Source: Microdochium bolleyi
Taxonomy: Eukaryota > Ascomycota > Sordariomycetes > Xylariales > Microdochiaceae
Direction of reading: 5' to 3'
Assembly (NCBI GenBank): GCA_001566295.1
Contig: KQ964248.1
Location: 2,480,001 to 2,544,000, forward strand
Length of the DNA: 64,000 nucleotides
The notes below the pieces were generated by a model that did not search any database, was not told the DNA's origin, and saw only the letters and a program-made list of their open reading frames with translations. Position 1 is the first letter of the stretch; every line of letters starts with the position of its first letter. The position numbers were made by a program, and so were the translations under genes. This document shows positions 12,674-23,056 of the stretch, in pieces.

Positions 12674-13944
12674 ATCCTCTGTATTTTCGCTGGATCGGGC
12701 AAGACATTATTGACAATGGCCCAGTTGAAAAGTTCGTTGTTACCAAGTCATTCATCATCAAGACACGTACCGAAAACCCCGACATAGGACCACAGCACAT
12801 TCCAGTTAGACAGGCATCCAAGCCCACCTATATCTACTTCATGTCACTCACTCCCATTAGCTAGACTCTCACACAGACCGAGCATAATGCTCTCTTTGTC
12901 GTCCTGTAATAGAAGACCGTCCATGTCGTCAACTGCCCTTTACACCTGCTACCACTGTGAGATGTCTTATCAGTTCTGTCTCCTGTAGTGTGATCCGATC
13001 TGCATATCATGTACCCAATGGGCTCCACCACGGTTTCAAAGGAGGATGCGCGCAATCGATTCTGGTCTACTTCGGTATGTTGGCATGCGGAGTTGTGGTT
13101 TGTTTCGTGTACAACCTCCCGACAACCCTTTGTAGTGACGTATGCATGCTCGCCCAGCACCACAGGGGATCCCTGAACAAGACAAAGGAGCAAGAAACAC
13201 AACAGCACAAGATATGTCTGGTGAATCGCCAGTCGCAAGCACGGCGCACCGGCATGCATTTGGAGTATATGGTATGGTGCGCATGTATGTACTCTGTTCG
13301 ATAGTCCGGAAGAAATAATTCCAATACTCAATGAGGAATCCGAGTCTGAAAAGAACGAGCTTTTTTCTAGCCCCCCGACTCATCCCAATACACTTCCCTT
13401 CCTCTCTCGCCCAGTCTCTCCAGACCCCTTAGCCTTGGTCTCCCTCTCATTCTCTGTTTCGCCAAGGTGAAACGCGAGAATAACAGGAGAGCCAAGGAAA
13501 CGGGCCAGAACAGAGAGGAAAGTGGAGGAAGGGTGGTGGTGTGTATGTCTTGGGTCGGGAGGTTTTAAACATTAATCTTGCGCAGTAGTAGTGGTCTCGG
13601 ATTTGCTATGGATGGAGAGAGCAACGAGATGTATCGTATCTGAACGCGTATTCTTAGGGGGTAGACAGTGCAGAGAGGGGGGAAATCACGACGTGTCTGT
13701 ACAAAGAAGGGAGTCAGTTGTGCTACGGAGGCGCCATGGTGTGGCCTCCGGGCATGGTTGTAAAGGTCTTCTCTTTTGTGTTTCTGTTTCCTGGAGTTGG
13801 GTATATCTATACACGCCTTGGTCGTTCGTGGGCTCGTGTCGTCTAGCGTTGAAGTAATTGTACATATCTACAAGTGGGGGATGTAGTTTTCGAAATGTGA
13901 GCCACACAAGCTCGAACCAGACAGCGCAAGCTGGAAGACCAAGC
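12674..13944. other. Convergent intergenic region
   Basis: 3' ends of ODC (plus) and Cym1 (minus) face each other over 1.27 kb. I see no convincing gene; the frames at 12861-13331 and 12957-13304 are antisense to one another and have no family features. Confidence 0.5.
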
Positions 13945-16900
13945 TTACTCCTGCGCCTCCTCGGCAGCAGCGACCTGCTCAGGCGCGACTTTGACGTTCA
14001 TCTCGTTCACTGCCCACGACTGGTCGACCCAGTCCTGCTTGGCGCCGAGGAACACGACGCGCTCCTCGCCGCCCTTGGCGAGCGCGTCGACAATGTACTT
14101 CTGCGCGACCTCGCGGACGTCGTCTTTGCTCACGTCGAGCATCTCCTCGCGGCGCTTCTGCTTCATCTCGTCGGTGATGCCCGACAGGAACCGGTCCATA
14201 CCCTCCGTGTTGACGCTCTTCGGCGCGTCGACGCTCTGGAACACCGAGATCTTGGCCTCCTCGAGGTCTGAGTCGCTCCACTTCTTGTCGACCGCCCAGC
14301 GGCCCGCATTACGCATGATGGATAGCGTGTTCTGCGGGTTTGGGTCGCGGTACGAGTAGAACCCGAACAGCCCGTCCAGGCCCTTCATGTACGCACCGCC
14401 GCCGTAGGCGCCGCCCTTCTCGCGGATCTCGTGGTGCAGGTGCTTGTGTGTTAGGAGCTGTGCGAGGATCTGCAATGGCGCGCCGTGCTTAGAGGTGTAT
14501 GAAACGGTGGGCAGGGCGAGCGAGCCATAGTAGACCTGGTACGGCAGGGGGTAGAAGGACTTGATGTCGCGGGAGAAGGAAGGCTTGGAGCCCGCGGGGA
14601 AGTTGGATGACAGTATGGGCCGCGAGCTGAGGAAGCCAGTCAGGGCGGTCGCGTTCGCCGTGGAGCTGTCGGACCCGCAGGTCACTGCTGATCGGATGTG
14701 GTCGCCCGACAAAGCCAGCTGCTGGATTTGCTTGAGCTTCTCGATGACGTCCTCGTAGCGGTCTGTCTCGGGACGGCCCGCGAGGGACGTGATCAGCTTG
14801 ACCTGAGACAGGCCACTGATCTGTTCGCCGTACCACGCGCTGCGGGTGAGGCCAGCCTCGGCAGCTCGCCGGGCATATGCGTGGCCTGACGAGGCAATAT
14901 CGTTCACGACCCCGTCGGAGGAAGCCTCTAGCAATTGCCGGATGCGGAGAGCCGCCTCAGGGCTATCGAAATCGGTCTCGAGGACCAGTTTCCTGATAAT
15001 GTCGAACATCACAGGTACGTTGCGGTCCAGGGCCATGCCGGTGAAAGCGATGCCCTCTGTAGCCTGGTGGAAGTCCGTCGGCGATGGTGTGGAATGGTAG
15101 CCAATAGAAACGCCTCCAGTCTTGAGCTTGATCAGGTCCTCAAGCTGCTCCATCGACATGTTCTTCGTACCAAGTCGCATGATCGAGTCGGTGAATAGCG
15201 GGATAAGGGCGCGAAGCTCGTCTGGCAGGTTCTCGAACGTATTGATGGCACGGAAGTAGGTCAGACCATTGGTCGGGGCTTCGCGCCACTGGACCTTGTG
15301 GCCATCGACCACTTCGTCGCGAACAATCACAGGCTCCTTGGCGCGGGGGATGTCCTTGACGTAGACAGTCGGGAGGCAGCTTAGATCTTCGGTGTTGGTC
15401 TTGCCTTGTTCAGCGAGCAGCTCGAGCTCACGGCCCTCGAAAAACTTGCGGGCTTCCTCTTCACTGCCGGCCTCCTTGGCCGCTGCCGAAATCTTCTCTC
15501 CCAGCCGCTTCTCCTCCTCAGCTGCCAGATCCGCACCATATGTCTCCGACGGCGCCATCGTGAAGGTGAGTGTGTTGTCGTTCAGAAGATATTTGTCCAT
15601 GAGTCCTTCCAGATAGCCGCCCTCGGCCAGTTTGCTCTGGAAAGCCTGGACGGTCTCGTTCCATGCCAGAGCATCGAATGGGTCGGTGCCTGTGAACCAC
15701 TTGCCCTTCAGCCGATGAAGCACGGAGAGGCCAAAGTTGGCTGTCTTGTGTTTCAGGCTCAGCTCAAGCTGATGCAGGTATCCGTCAATCTTTCCCTGAT
15801 CGAAGCCCTTGGCTCGGACGTCCTTGAAAATCTTCTGTACCTCTTCTTTGACCTTGTTGACATTTGTCTCAGACACACCGCTCAGGCCAATAGAGAAGAT
15901 ACCAGCAACAGCAGAGCCATCATAGCCCGTGTTTGGACTCCAGTCTGTTCCGAGGCCACTCTCGATCAGGCCCTTGTACAGGGGCGACCCGTAGCCATCC
16001 ATCAAGAGGGAGGAAAGTAGAGCCATCGAGAATGACTCGAGAACATCAGAAGTCTCTCCCGTGACCCAGGACACTGAAGTCTTGTACTGCTTGTCTGGAT
16101 CGGCTAGCGGGTCGACAGGGCCGAAGGCAGTCACACTGCGGGGGCCATCCTCGAGACTGATAGGTCTCTTGTTGGCAACATCAGCCTGAATCTTCTCAAA
16201 GGCGTTCATCTGAGCATCTACCTCCCTCAGATGGTCCGCAAGAGGCATATCTCCATATGTCATAAGCTTCGCGTTGCTCGGGTGGTAGTGCTCCGCGTGG
16301 AATTTGCGAAGCTGCTCGTAGGTCAGATCTGTGATCTTCTGCGGGTCACCGCCCGAGTTATTGATGTCCGGGAAGATGTTGTCCTGAAATCTGATGTAGA
16401 AGATGTAGCCGGCGTCTGACATCTGGCCCTTCATCTCGTTGTAGACCACACCCTTGAAGACAAGTTTTGAGTCCTCGGGCTTGGCCCCGGCTCCTGCAGC
16501 TGCCACGGCAGCAGGGTTCTCCGGCCCGATCCGCCATCCCTCCTGGGTGAAGTCGGTGTTCTTCAGCAGTGGGTTCAAAGTCGCATCGAGATATACCGAC
16601 ATGAGGTTCTGAAAGTCTTGCGCGTTCGTAGTGGCGAAAGGGTAGTATGTGTGATCCGACGCCGTGAAAGCGTTCATGAAGTTGGAGAGCGTCCTCGGCA
16701 GCATCTTGAAGAAAGGATCACGGATCGGGTACTTCTTGCTGCCACAGAGTGTCGTGTGCTCGAGAATATGGGGCACGCCAGTGTCGTCTGGCGGATTCGT
16801 CTTGAAGCCGATCGAGAAGACATTATTGCTGTCGTCACGCGCAATGTGTAGGTAGTCGGCGCCGGTCTTGTCGTGCTGAAGGTGAACAGCAGTCAACTGG

Positions 16901-17019
16901 AGCTCAGGTACGTGCTTGGCACGCAGCAACGTGAAACCGTGGAGCTTTTCGCCGGGCTTCGGATACTGCGAGAGCTCCGTGACGGCCTTGCGCGCCCCCT
17001 TGGCCGCGTTGCGCAGCAT
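13945..17019 (-). CDS. cym1: Mitochondrial presequence protease (Cym1/PreP, M16C)
   Basis: Zinc metallopeptidase that degrades cleaved mitochondrial targeting peptides in the matrix/intermembrane space. Single exon, 1,024 aa from the ATG at 17019 (MLRNAAKGARKAV), which gives a basic, Ala-rich start compatible with a mitochondrial presequence; frame-open codons further upstream lack an ATG. The inverted zinc motif HILEH is near residue 85 within GVPHILEHTTLCG, followed by RDPFFKML and NAFTASDHTYYPFAT, signature PreP segments. Later there is the M16C-associated central region and the C-terminal inactive peptidase-like half with GGAYGGGAY. Length matches yeast and plant PreP. The neighbours are unrelated housekeeping genes, and no regulatory feature stands out. 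Confidence 0.96.
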   Translation of the reverse strand: MLRNAAKGARKAVTELSQYPKPGEKLHGFTLLRAKHVPELQLTAVHLQHDKTGADYLHIARDDSNNVFSIGFKTNPPDDTGVPHILEHTTLCGSKKYPIRDPFFKMLPRTLSNFMNAFTASDHTYYPFATTNAQDFQNLMSVYLDATLNPLLKNTDFTQEGWRIGPENPAAVAAAGAGAKPEDSKLVFKGVVYNEMKGQMSDAGYIFYIRFQDNIFPDINNSGGDPQKITDLTYEQLRKFHAEHYHPSNAKLMTYGDMPLADHLREVDAQMNAFEKIQADVANKRPISLEDGPRSVTAFGPVDPLADPDKQYKTSVSWVTGETSDVLESFSMALLSSLLMDGYGSPLYKGLIESGLGTDWSPNTGYDGSAVAGIFSIGLSGVSETNVNKVKEEVQKIFKDVRAKGFDQGKIDGYLHQLELSLKHKTANFGLSVLHRLKGKWFTGTDPFDALAWNETVQAFQSKLAEGGYLEGLMDKYLLNDNTLTFTMAPSETYGADLAAEEEKRLGEKISAAAKEAGSEEEARKFFEGRELELLAEQGKTNTEDLSCLPTVYVKDIPRAKEPVIVRDEVVDGHKVQWREAPTNGLTYFRAINTFENLPDELRALIPLFTDSIMRLGTKNMSMEQLEDLIKLKTGGVSIGYHSTPSPTDFHQATEGIAFTGMALDRNVPVMFDIIRKLVLETDFDSPEAALRIRQLLEASSDGVVNDIASSGHAYARRAAEAGLTRSAWYGEQISGLSQVKLITSLAGRPETDRYEDVIEKLKQIQQLALSGDHIRSAVTCGSDSSTANATALTGFLSSRPILSSNFPAGSKPSFSRDIKSFYPLPYQVYYGSLALPTVSYTSKHGAPLQILAQLLTHKHLHHEIREKGGAYGGGAYMKGLDGLFGFYSYRDPNPQNTLSIMRNAGRWAVDKKWSDSDLEEAKISVFQSVDAPKSVNTEGMDRFLSGITDEMKQKRREEMLDVSKDDVREVAQKYIVDALAKGGEERVVFLGAKQDWVDQSWAVNEMNVKVAPEQVAAAEEAQE

Positions 17020-18268
17020 CTTGGTGGATGCGCACAAAGATCGCGACTAAGTTGTGGAAGCTCGCGGAATCGTCGTTCTGCAGTCGTTCGTCGTCGAGCT
17101 CGTGCGGTGCAGATAGGAAGAAGAGCCGCAAAGGAGCCGGAGACCCAAGTGTATATGCGAAATGGAAAAAATCCTAATATACAAGAAATGATGGCGTGGA
17201 AATGCCAGCTGTGAAGACCACAGTGGTGAGAAGTTGTTGGAACATTGTAGGGCCCTGGCTCGGTGACGAACACTTCTTCACAATGCAGGCGGAGCTTGCG
17301 GAAAGGCGGCCTCGCTAGAGCGATCCGGCATTTCCAAGGTGGAGCTCTGCATGCACTTAAAGAGTCGACAGTCACCAAGCCTGTAGTCGTCGCCACCACT
17401 CCTCCCTCTCGTTCCTTGAGCGGAACTAGAACAGAATCTAGCCGAGCATAAGGATATATCTCAGCACAAACGGGACTGGGGCCATAGTGTGTCCTGGCAA
17501 TGGTATCCGCGCGCCCGCAAGATACCGCTGTCTGGGGCCCCATCCTGAGCGTACGAGGACCCTGGCTGACAAACCCAGAATCACGCGCTGGCCCCGAGCT
17601 CGTTGCTTTGACTCTACACAGCGCATGTACTACGACCAAGAGAACTGAACTGCAGGTCTGTATTTGTGAATGAAAGAATGCCATAGGCTAGGCGCACAAG
17701 GGGTCAGGTGGTTGCCGTCATCTAATGCACTCCACAGGGTTTGTGGAACCGGCAGGTGTTGATGGTGTTTGGGTTGCGATGCATGACATTTGGGGAGTTT
17801 GCGGCTTCGGCAAGCCATGTATCGTGAGAGCCTGCCACTTGCAGAGAAGCCAGTCTCTACGTCCGAGGTCTCTCCGATCTGAGTGAAGACGATTCCTAAG
17901 TTGTGCAATGGAGAGGACGCACGCCGACGGCGGCACTAGAACGGCGAGAGTGGGCTAGTCAGTCTGATCTGCATCCACCTCGGGCAGGCGAAGCGACTCG
18001 ACCTCGCCTCAAAGTCTTCACCCCACGACCACACCACGTCACCTCCAGAGCCCGCCCAGACCCCTCGACCACAACCACGGGAACGCCTGCTGCTGTCTCC
18101 ATCCGCGCCCAAGGGTATGAAGGGCTCATTCACCCTGCCGAGACACCGCCGCCATCTGCCCGGTTGACACCGACGCCGCGCCTCGAGCCTCCGCCGATGC
18201 ACCCACAACTCTCCCGCCACCATCGCTATTCCTTTGTCCGTCCGGGTGGCTGCACCTCATAAGACAGC
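17020..18268. other. Divergent promoter region (cym1 / taxilin)
   Basis: 1.25 kb between the divergent Cym1 and taxilin genes. The stretch next to the taxilin ATG is C-rich leader. No gene-like frame with family features is present. Confidence 0.5.
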
Positions 18269-20235
18269 ATGGCGACCACGAATGCTCGGCAGCCCTCGCC
18301 TGCCGCCGCCTCTGCCGCCGCCATGCCCGCACCGACGCCCCTCTCGTCGAATTCGACCTCGTCATCCCCGGCCCTCTCCGGCAGCATTGCGCCTGGTCAC
18401 GCGCACAGCGACCTCGGTGCCGGGGCCGCCGGTGCGCCTTTAGCGAACGGTCACCACCACCATCACCACCATCATCACCACAGCCACAGCTCTGTGCACG
18501 ACCCTCGCCTGCCACCGAATCCTCCGGCCGCCGCCATGGCGCAAAACGCTGCCGCCGGAGCGGCGTCCAAGAAAGCCAAGGCGAAGAAGGCCTTCGACTC
18601 GAGCGAAGCGTCAAAGCTGGTGGCTGCTAGGATATCGCAACTTGAGGTTGATACGGCAGCCGAGAAGGAACAGGAAGCAGAAATTGGTGCGTTTAAACGA
18701 GCCTGTGCCGGCATGCCAACAGTTGCGCCCACTCGCCAGCCGTGAATGCCACACCAAAGCCGGAGGATGATGCTGACTTGTCGCGGATGGCAGATCGTGA
18801 GGTTCGGAAGGCCAATCGCGAGCTCAACCACCAAATGAACAAGATGAGCGACCTCGACAAAATAGACCTTCTCACGAAGCGGTCGTCCGAACTGTTTGCC
18901 AATATGAAGCGCCTTGAGCGCGACAATATCAAGAACAAGAAGCGGGCCGACCAACTGCAGAAGGAGAAGGACACCAGCCGCACCGACCTCAGCAAGCAGG
19001 TCGGGCTCAAAGAGAAGCTGGAGAAGCTGTGCAGAGAGCTACAGAAGGAGAACAACAAGCTGAAGGTACTGATCACAAAACATGCGCAGGTTGACAGCAC
19101 AGTTATCCTGCGCACCCTCAGTGGCAAAGCTTTGCTGACTTGTGTGTTTTGGTTCGCAGAATGAGCATCGCGCCTTGAATGACACGCACGACAGGCTCAA
19201 GACATCCTCCGACGATCGTTTCCGCAAGGTGCTTGAGACATTGGAGGGTTACCAAGAAGAGAAAGACAATCCACGAAAACAAGTAGTGTATATGAAAGCG
19301 GAGGAGTTGTAAGTCCACGTCCTGCTAGCCCTTGTGCGCACGGCTCAATCATGGTATTCTGATGTGCTCACCATTATCGCTGTACCAACAGGTTCAAATC
19401 ACGGTTCAAGTCTCTCATCGACCAGTACGAGCTGCGAGAACTCCATTTCCACTCGGCTATGCGGACGAAAGAGATCGAAGTACAGTGGAACATGGCTCGT
19501 TACGAGCAGCAGAAGAAAACAGCCGAAGCGGACGCTGCGCGCGCGCGGCAGCTCAACAGCCAGGTTCTCACCTTTACCAAGACCGAGACCGAGCTGAGGA
19601 ACCAGCTCAACGTCTATGTCGAGAAGTTCAAGCAGGTACGCCGAGCTCTGGCCCCTCCTGACACCGTCCGACAGGCTCTAACTTTCCACGAGGTCGAGGA
19701 CACGCTGAACAACAGCAACGACCTGTTCCTGACGTTTCGCAAGGAGATGGAAGACATGTCCCGCAAGACGAAAAGACTCGAGAAGGAGAATGAGGCATAC
19801 AAGCGGAAAATGGAAAAGCTTAATCAGAACATTCTCAAGCTCGCTGATGAGCGCACGAGGCTGTTGAAGGAACTCGGAGATCTCCGCAAGAAGACGGAGA
19901 AACTGACGAGTATCATCAATCAGATGCAGCAGCAAGGCCGGGGGATTCCACAAGGAATGCAGGGAATGCTGGACAGTTGCGCGGTCGAGAGTCATCATCA
20001 TCCCGAAGATGTTGACCACCACGATCTGGGAGATGTAGAGGATGAAGGAAGCACATACGGGGAGGAGGAGGACTTCGATGAGGGAGACCAGTTGAGCGAT
20101 GACGTGGGAGACTACGACGATGATACTGAGGAGGAGATCTTGCAGCCCCTGCAGCACTCGCTGCCGCAGCTCCCTGGCACATCATCAACCACATTCGGCC
20201 CCGAACGTCCGCCTCTCACGAATGGCCATCGCTAG
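18269..20235 (+). CDS. Taxilin family coiled-coil protein
   Basis: Five exons, 18269-18686, 18740-19065, 19160-19308, 19392-19635 and 19693-20235, give 559 aa exactly in frame. The N-terminus is low complexity (Ala/Ser/Pro) with an uninterrupted run of ten His codons (about 18451-18480). A long coiled coil follows, with the taxilin blocks DRFRKVLETLEGYQ, FKSLIDQYELRELHFHSAM, LRNQLNVYVEKFKQ and EDTLNNSNDLFLTFRKEMEDMS. The C-terminus is Asp/Glu-rich. Taxilins bind syntaxins and act in membrane traffic in animals; the fungal role is poorly defined. The fourth intron (19636-19692, 57 nt) has no stop and is a multiple of three, so it could be read through; family alignment (FKQ directly followed by VEDTL) shows it is an intron. 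Confidence 0.93.
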
Positions 20236-20790
20236 GAGGATGTCTCTTCGACCGCGAGGCCGGCGTCGGGTAGTCTTGTCATGGATGATATCAGGCGCAC
20301 ATGGCTTGACCTGATGCCCCCGCTTATTGTACGAATACTTGAGCCTTCAAACTGGTTCCGTGTTGATCCACCGGACACATAAGCAGCAAAGCCTACACAT
20401 TAGTTGCTACGAGGTTTTGGTCTCGGAACGTCCGTTGCAACGTATGTCAGCACCACCCCGAGCACTGGGTCAGCGGATGCGACTGCATACTACATAGCAC
20501 CAGCAGGGTCACGCCACTTCAATATACATACAAGCAGCGAGAATGATTGCACACTGGTCGAGACTCTGCCGCGCTTAGGACATGTTCGATGCATAACGCT
20601 CAGGACCAAGGGACCGTTGGGCAGACGGAAAACAAGGCTCTTATTGTTTGATAACGATAGTGGCTGTATCAAGCACTTTGCCAACTACAGAGAAATTTCG
20701 ACCCAAGCAGAAAACGCCTTTATGATATTCCCAGTGGATGCCGCGTTGCATAAAATCAAAGATGAACCAAAACACCTGCTCTTACTTTTC
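20236..20790. other. Convergent 3' region (taxilin / LTV1)
   Basis: 555 bases holding the 3' UTRs of two convergent genes. No further gene seen. Confidence 0.5.
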
Positions 20791-22287
20791 TCAACGAGAC
20801 GGAGCACCGAACGCCGCGATACCCTGCAGTGGGTTCCCGCTGCCGCCCGCTGCGCCCGGACGGACGCCGCCACCCTCCGCGCGCGCTGCGACGCCGTAGC
20901 TCTTTCCCACCCGCGCGGGGCCCAGGCTGCGCCTGATCTCGTCGAGCTCGGCCGTGCCGCTCAGCTTCTTGCCCTTCTGGACGTGCCGCTTGCCGCGCAT
21001 CGAGTGGTTGCCCAGGAAGTCGTCCAGGATGCCGTCAAAGTCGTTGCGCATGTTGCCCCTGACGCTGCTGGTCGTGGACCACTGCGAGGCGGCACGGGAG
21101 ACATTGTCGTCGTCGTCGAGGGGGAAGTCGTCAAGGTCGTCGCCCTCGTCGAAGCTCGGGTCGTATTTCCGCTCGGTGAACTTCTCAAACCGCTCGTCGA
21201 GCAGGTTGAGCCCCTCCGTCCGCACGAGCGCCGAGGACGACATGCTGTAGCTCGACGTGGAGGTCAGCGCGCCCTTGCGCTTCTTGCGCCGCCCGCCGTT
21301 GGTGGTGGTCGTCATCAGAGACGACTGTACGTCTGATACCGAGGGCGCGCCTGCCCGGTTAGCTAGCGGTGCTTTGGAGCCCGTCTTCGCCGCGGCCTTC
21401 TCGTCGGCCTTGAACTTCTTGAAGTCCTCGAGCCAGTCGTCGTTGGGGCCCTCCTTTGCTTCGACACTGGCCTCCTCGGAGCCGCTCACGGGGATGAGGG
21501 CGGGCGCCTCCTCATCATCGCGGTATTCCTTCGTGGGCTTAGCGGTGCCGTCAGATTCCCACCCGTCGTCCTCCTCATCGCCCCATATGTCGTCGTCCAG
21601 TTCCTTGCCATCACCGGCGAGTTCCTGGAAAATGTCGTCATCGTCGTCGACGTACGCGTCGTCCTCCAGCGCCTCGAGGACTTCTCGTAACCTAGGGTCC
21701 ATGTCAGGCTGGAAGCCGCCGATGACATCTGGCACGTTCTGCTGGTCCTGGTATGTGAGCCGTTGCAGATTCTTTGAGGGCAGAATATCCTCGCCGAGGA
21801 GCTTTCCCTGCTTGCGCTCCTCCTCCTGGATGTCGAGCTCCTTCAGCGCATCCTCGAGACTCTGCTTCTGCTTCCCCTTGCCCTTGTCCTTCGCAGGCTG
21901 CTTCGCCTCGACAAACACGACCTCGCCGCCGCCGCCGGAGTCGAGGTCGCGCATGTGCTGCATGTAGTCGTACTCGGTATCGTCATAGTAGATGCCATGG
22001 TTGGCGGCCTCGCCCTCGTTGGCGCGGATGTGCTCGGCGTCAGACCCCAGCTCGGAGGCCAGGTCGTCGAGCTTCTTGACCTTGGATGCGTTGGGCAGGC
22101 TTGTGGGGTTCAGCACCATCGCCGGCGCATCGCTGTCGTGGATGAGGGGGTCATTCTGCGGGCGGTGCACCAGCGTGAAGTGCTGGGCCGTCTTGCGGTC
22201 ACTGCAAGAGTACGAGCATGGTCAGCGCTTTTGAACGTGGTACATGGATAACCGCGCGGGCACTGACATCCATTTGCCTTTCGGCAT
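20791..22287 (-). CDS. ltv1: LTV1, 40S ribosomal subunit biogenesis/export factor
   Basis: Assembly factor that accompanies the pre-40S particle and is released after phosphorylation. Exon 1 is only 20 nt (22287-22268), the intron 22267-22202 (donor GTCAGT, acceptor CAG), and exon 2 is 22201-20791; together they encode 476 aa. Splicing gives the conserved LTV1 start MPKGKWIDRKTAQHFTLVHR with the RxQxDPL block. Further marks are YDDTEYDYMQHMRD, the acidic central stretch with poly-Asp, SALVRTEGLNLLDERFEKF and a basic C-terminal part. Without the micro-exon the frame appears to start internally at a non-ATG codon. It sits divergent to LSG1, the 60S export GTPase, a functionally suggestive pairing. 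Confidence 0.95.
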
Positions 22288-23056
22288 CTTGTATATAGTG
22301 TGGGAGGTAGCTGCTTGGATCTGCTAGTGAGGCACAGTCGTGGATGTTGTGATGCGGCCGCGGACTACAGAAACCAGAACGGCATGCGCGTAAATCTTGA
22401 GGATGAGTTGATGTGCCAAAGGATGTCTTGCATCCAAGGCTCTAGTCAGGTTAGGTGATCCGCCCGCAAGGTACCAGGTATCTCGAAAATGGGACACCCT
22501 TTGGGCACATTGGGCTCTCCAAGCCTGTCAAGCTAATGGTCTGGACCCTTATTTTATTTCTCTGACGAGCATGTGAGCAGCTGCATCGGCCAAAAAAAGT
22601 CCCAGCGACGGAGGAAAAAAAAGTCGGCGTGGTGGGGGTGGGCAGGCTTATCGGCAATCAGTGACGCAAAATTATGATTTGCCCCTCCATTATTCAGCAT
22701 CCTTGGGCGCCGCGCTGCCGCTAAATGCGATCGCCGGAGTCATAGCTGGGGGGGTTGTCGGGTGCCGACCGTTCCCTCCACCATCTTTCACAGCCCGAAA
22801 CCTGAACCGCTGGCGCTAGAAGTATCGTCGCCGTGGTCGACCCAGGAAACACCGACATCACAACACCAGCCGGCACTGGTGAATACAGCACGTTCCTACA
22901 AAGCGACTACAGCAAACACGACCCCTCCTTCCCAACTGGGAAATTGTCGCCCACTTACACCGAGCATAGAAAGCACACGACGAGCTTCCTAGCGACGAAC
23001 ACATCCTATAACTCGACACTCTACCACTCCTGAATACACATCGGAAAGTCGCAGTC
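22288..23056. other. Divergent promoter shared by LTV1 and LSG1
   Basis: 770 bases between two divergent ribosome-biogenesis genes, a good candidate bidirectional promoter. It contains a GGTACCAGGTATC element (22470-22482), A-rich tracts near 22590-22622 and C-rich leader next to LSG1. Confidence 0.5.
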
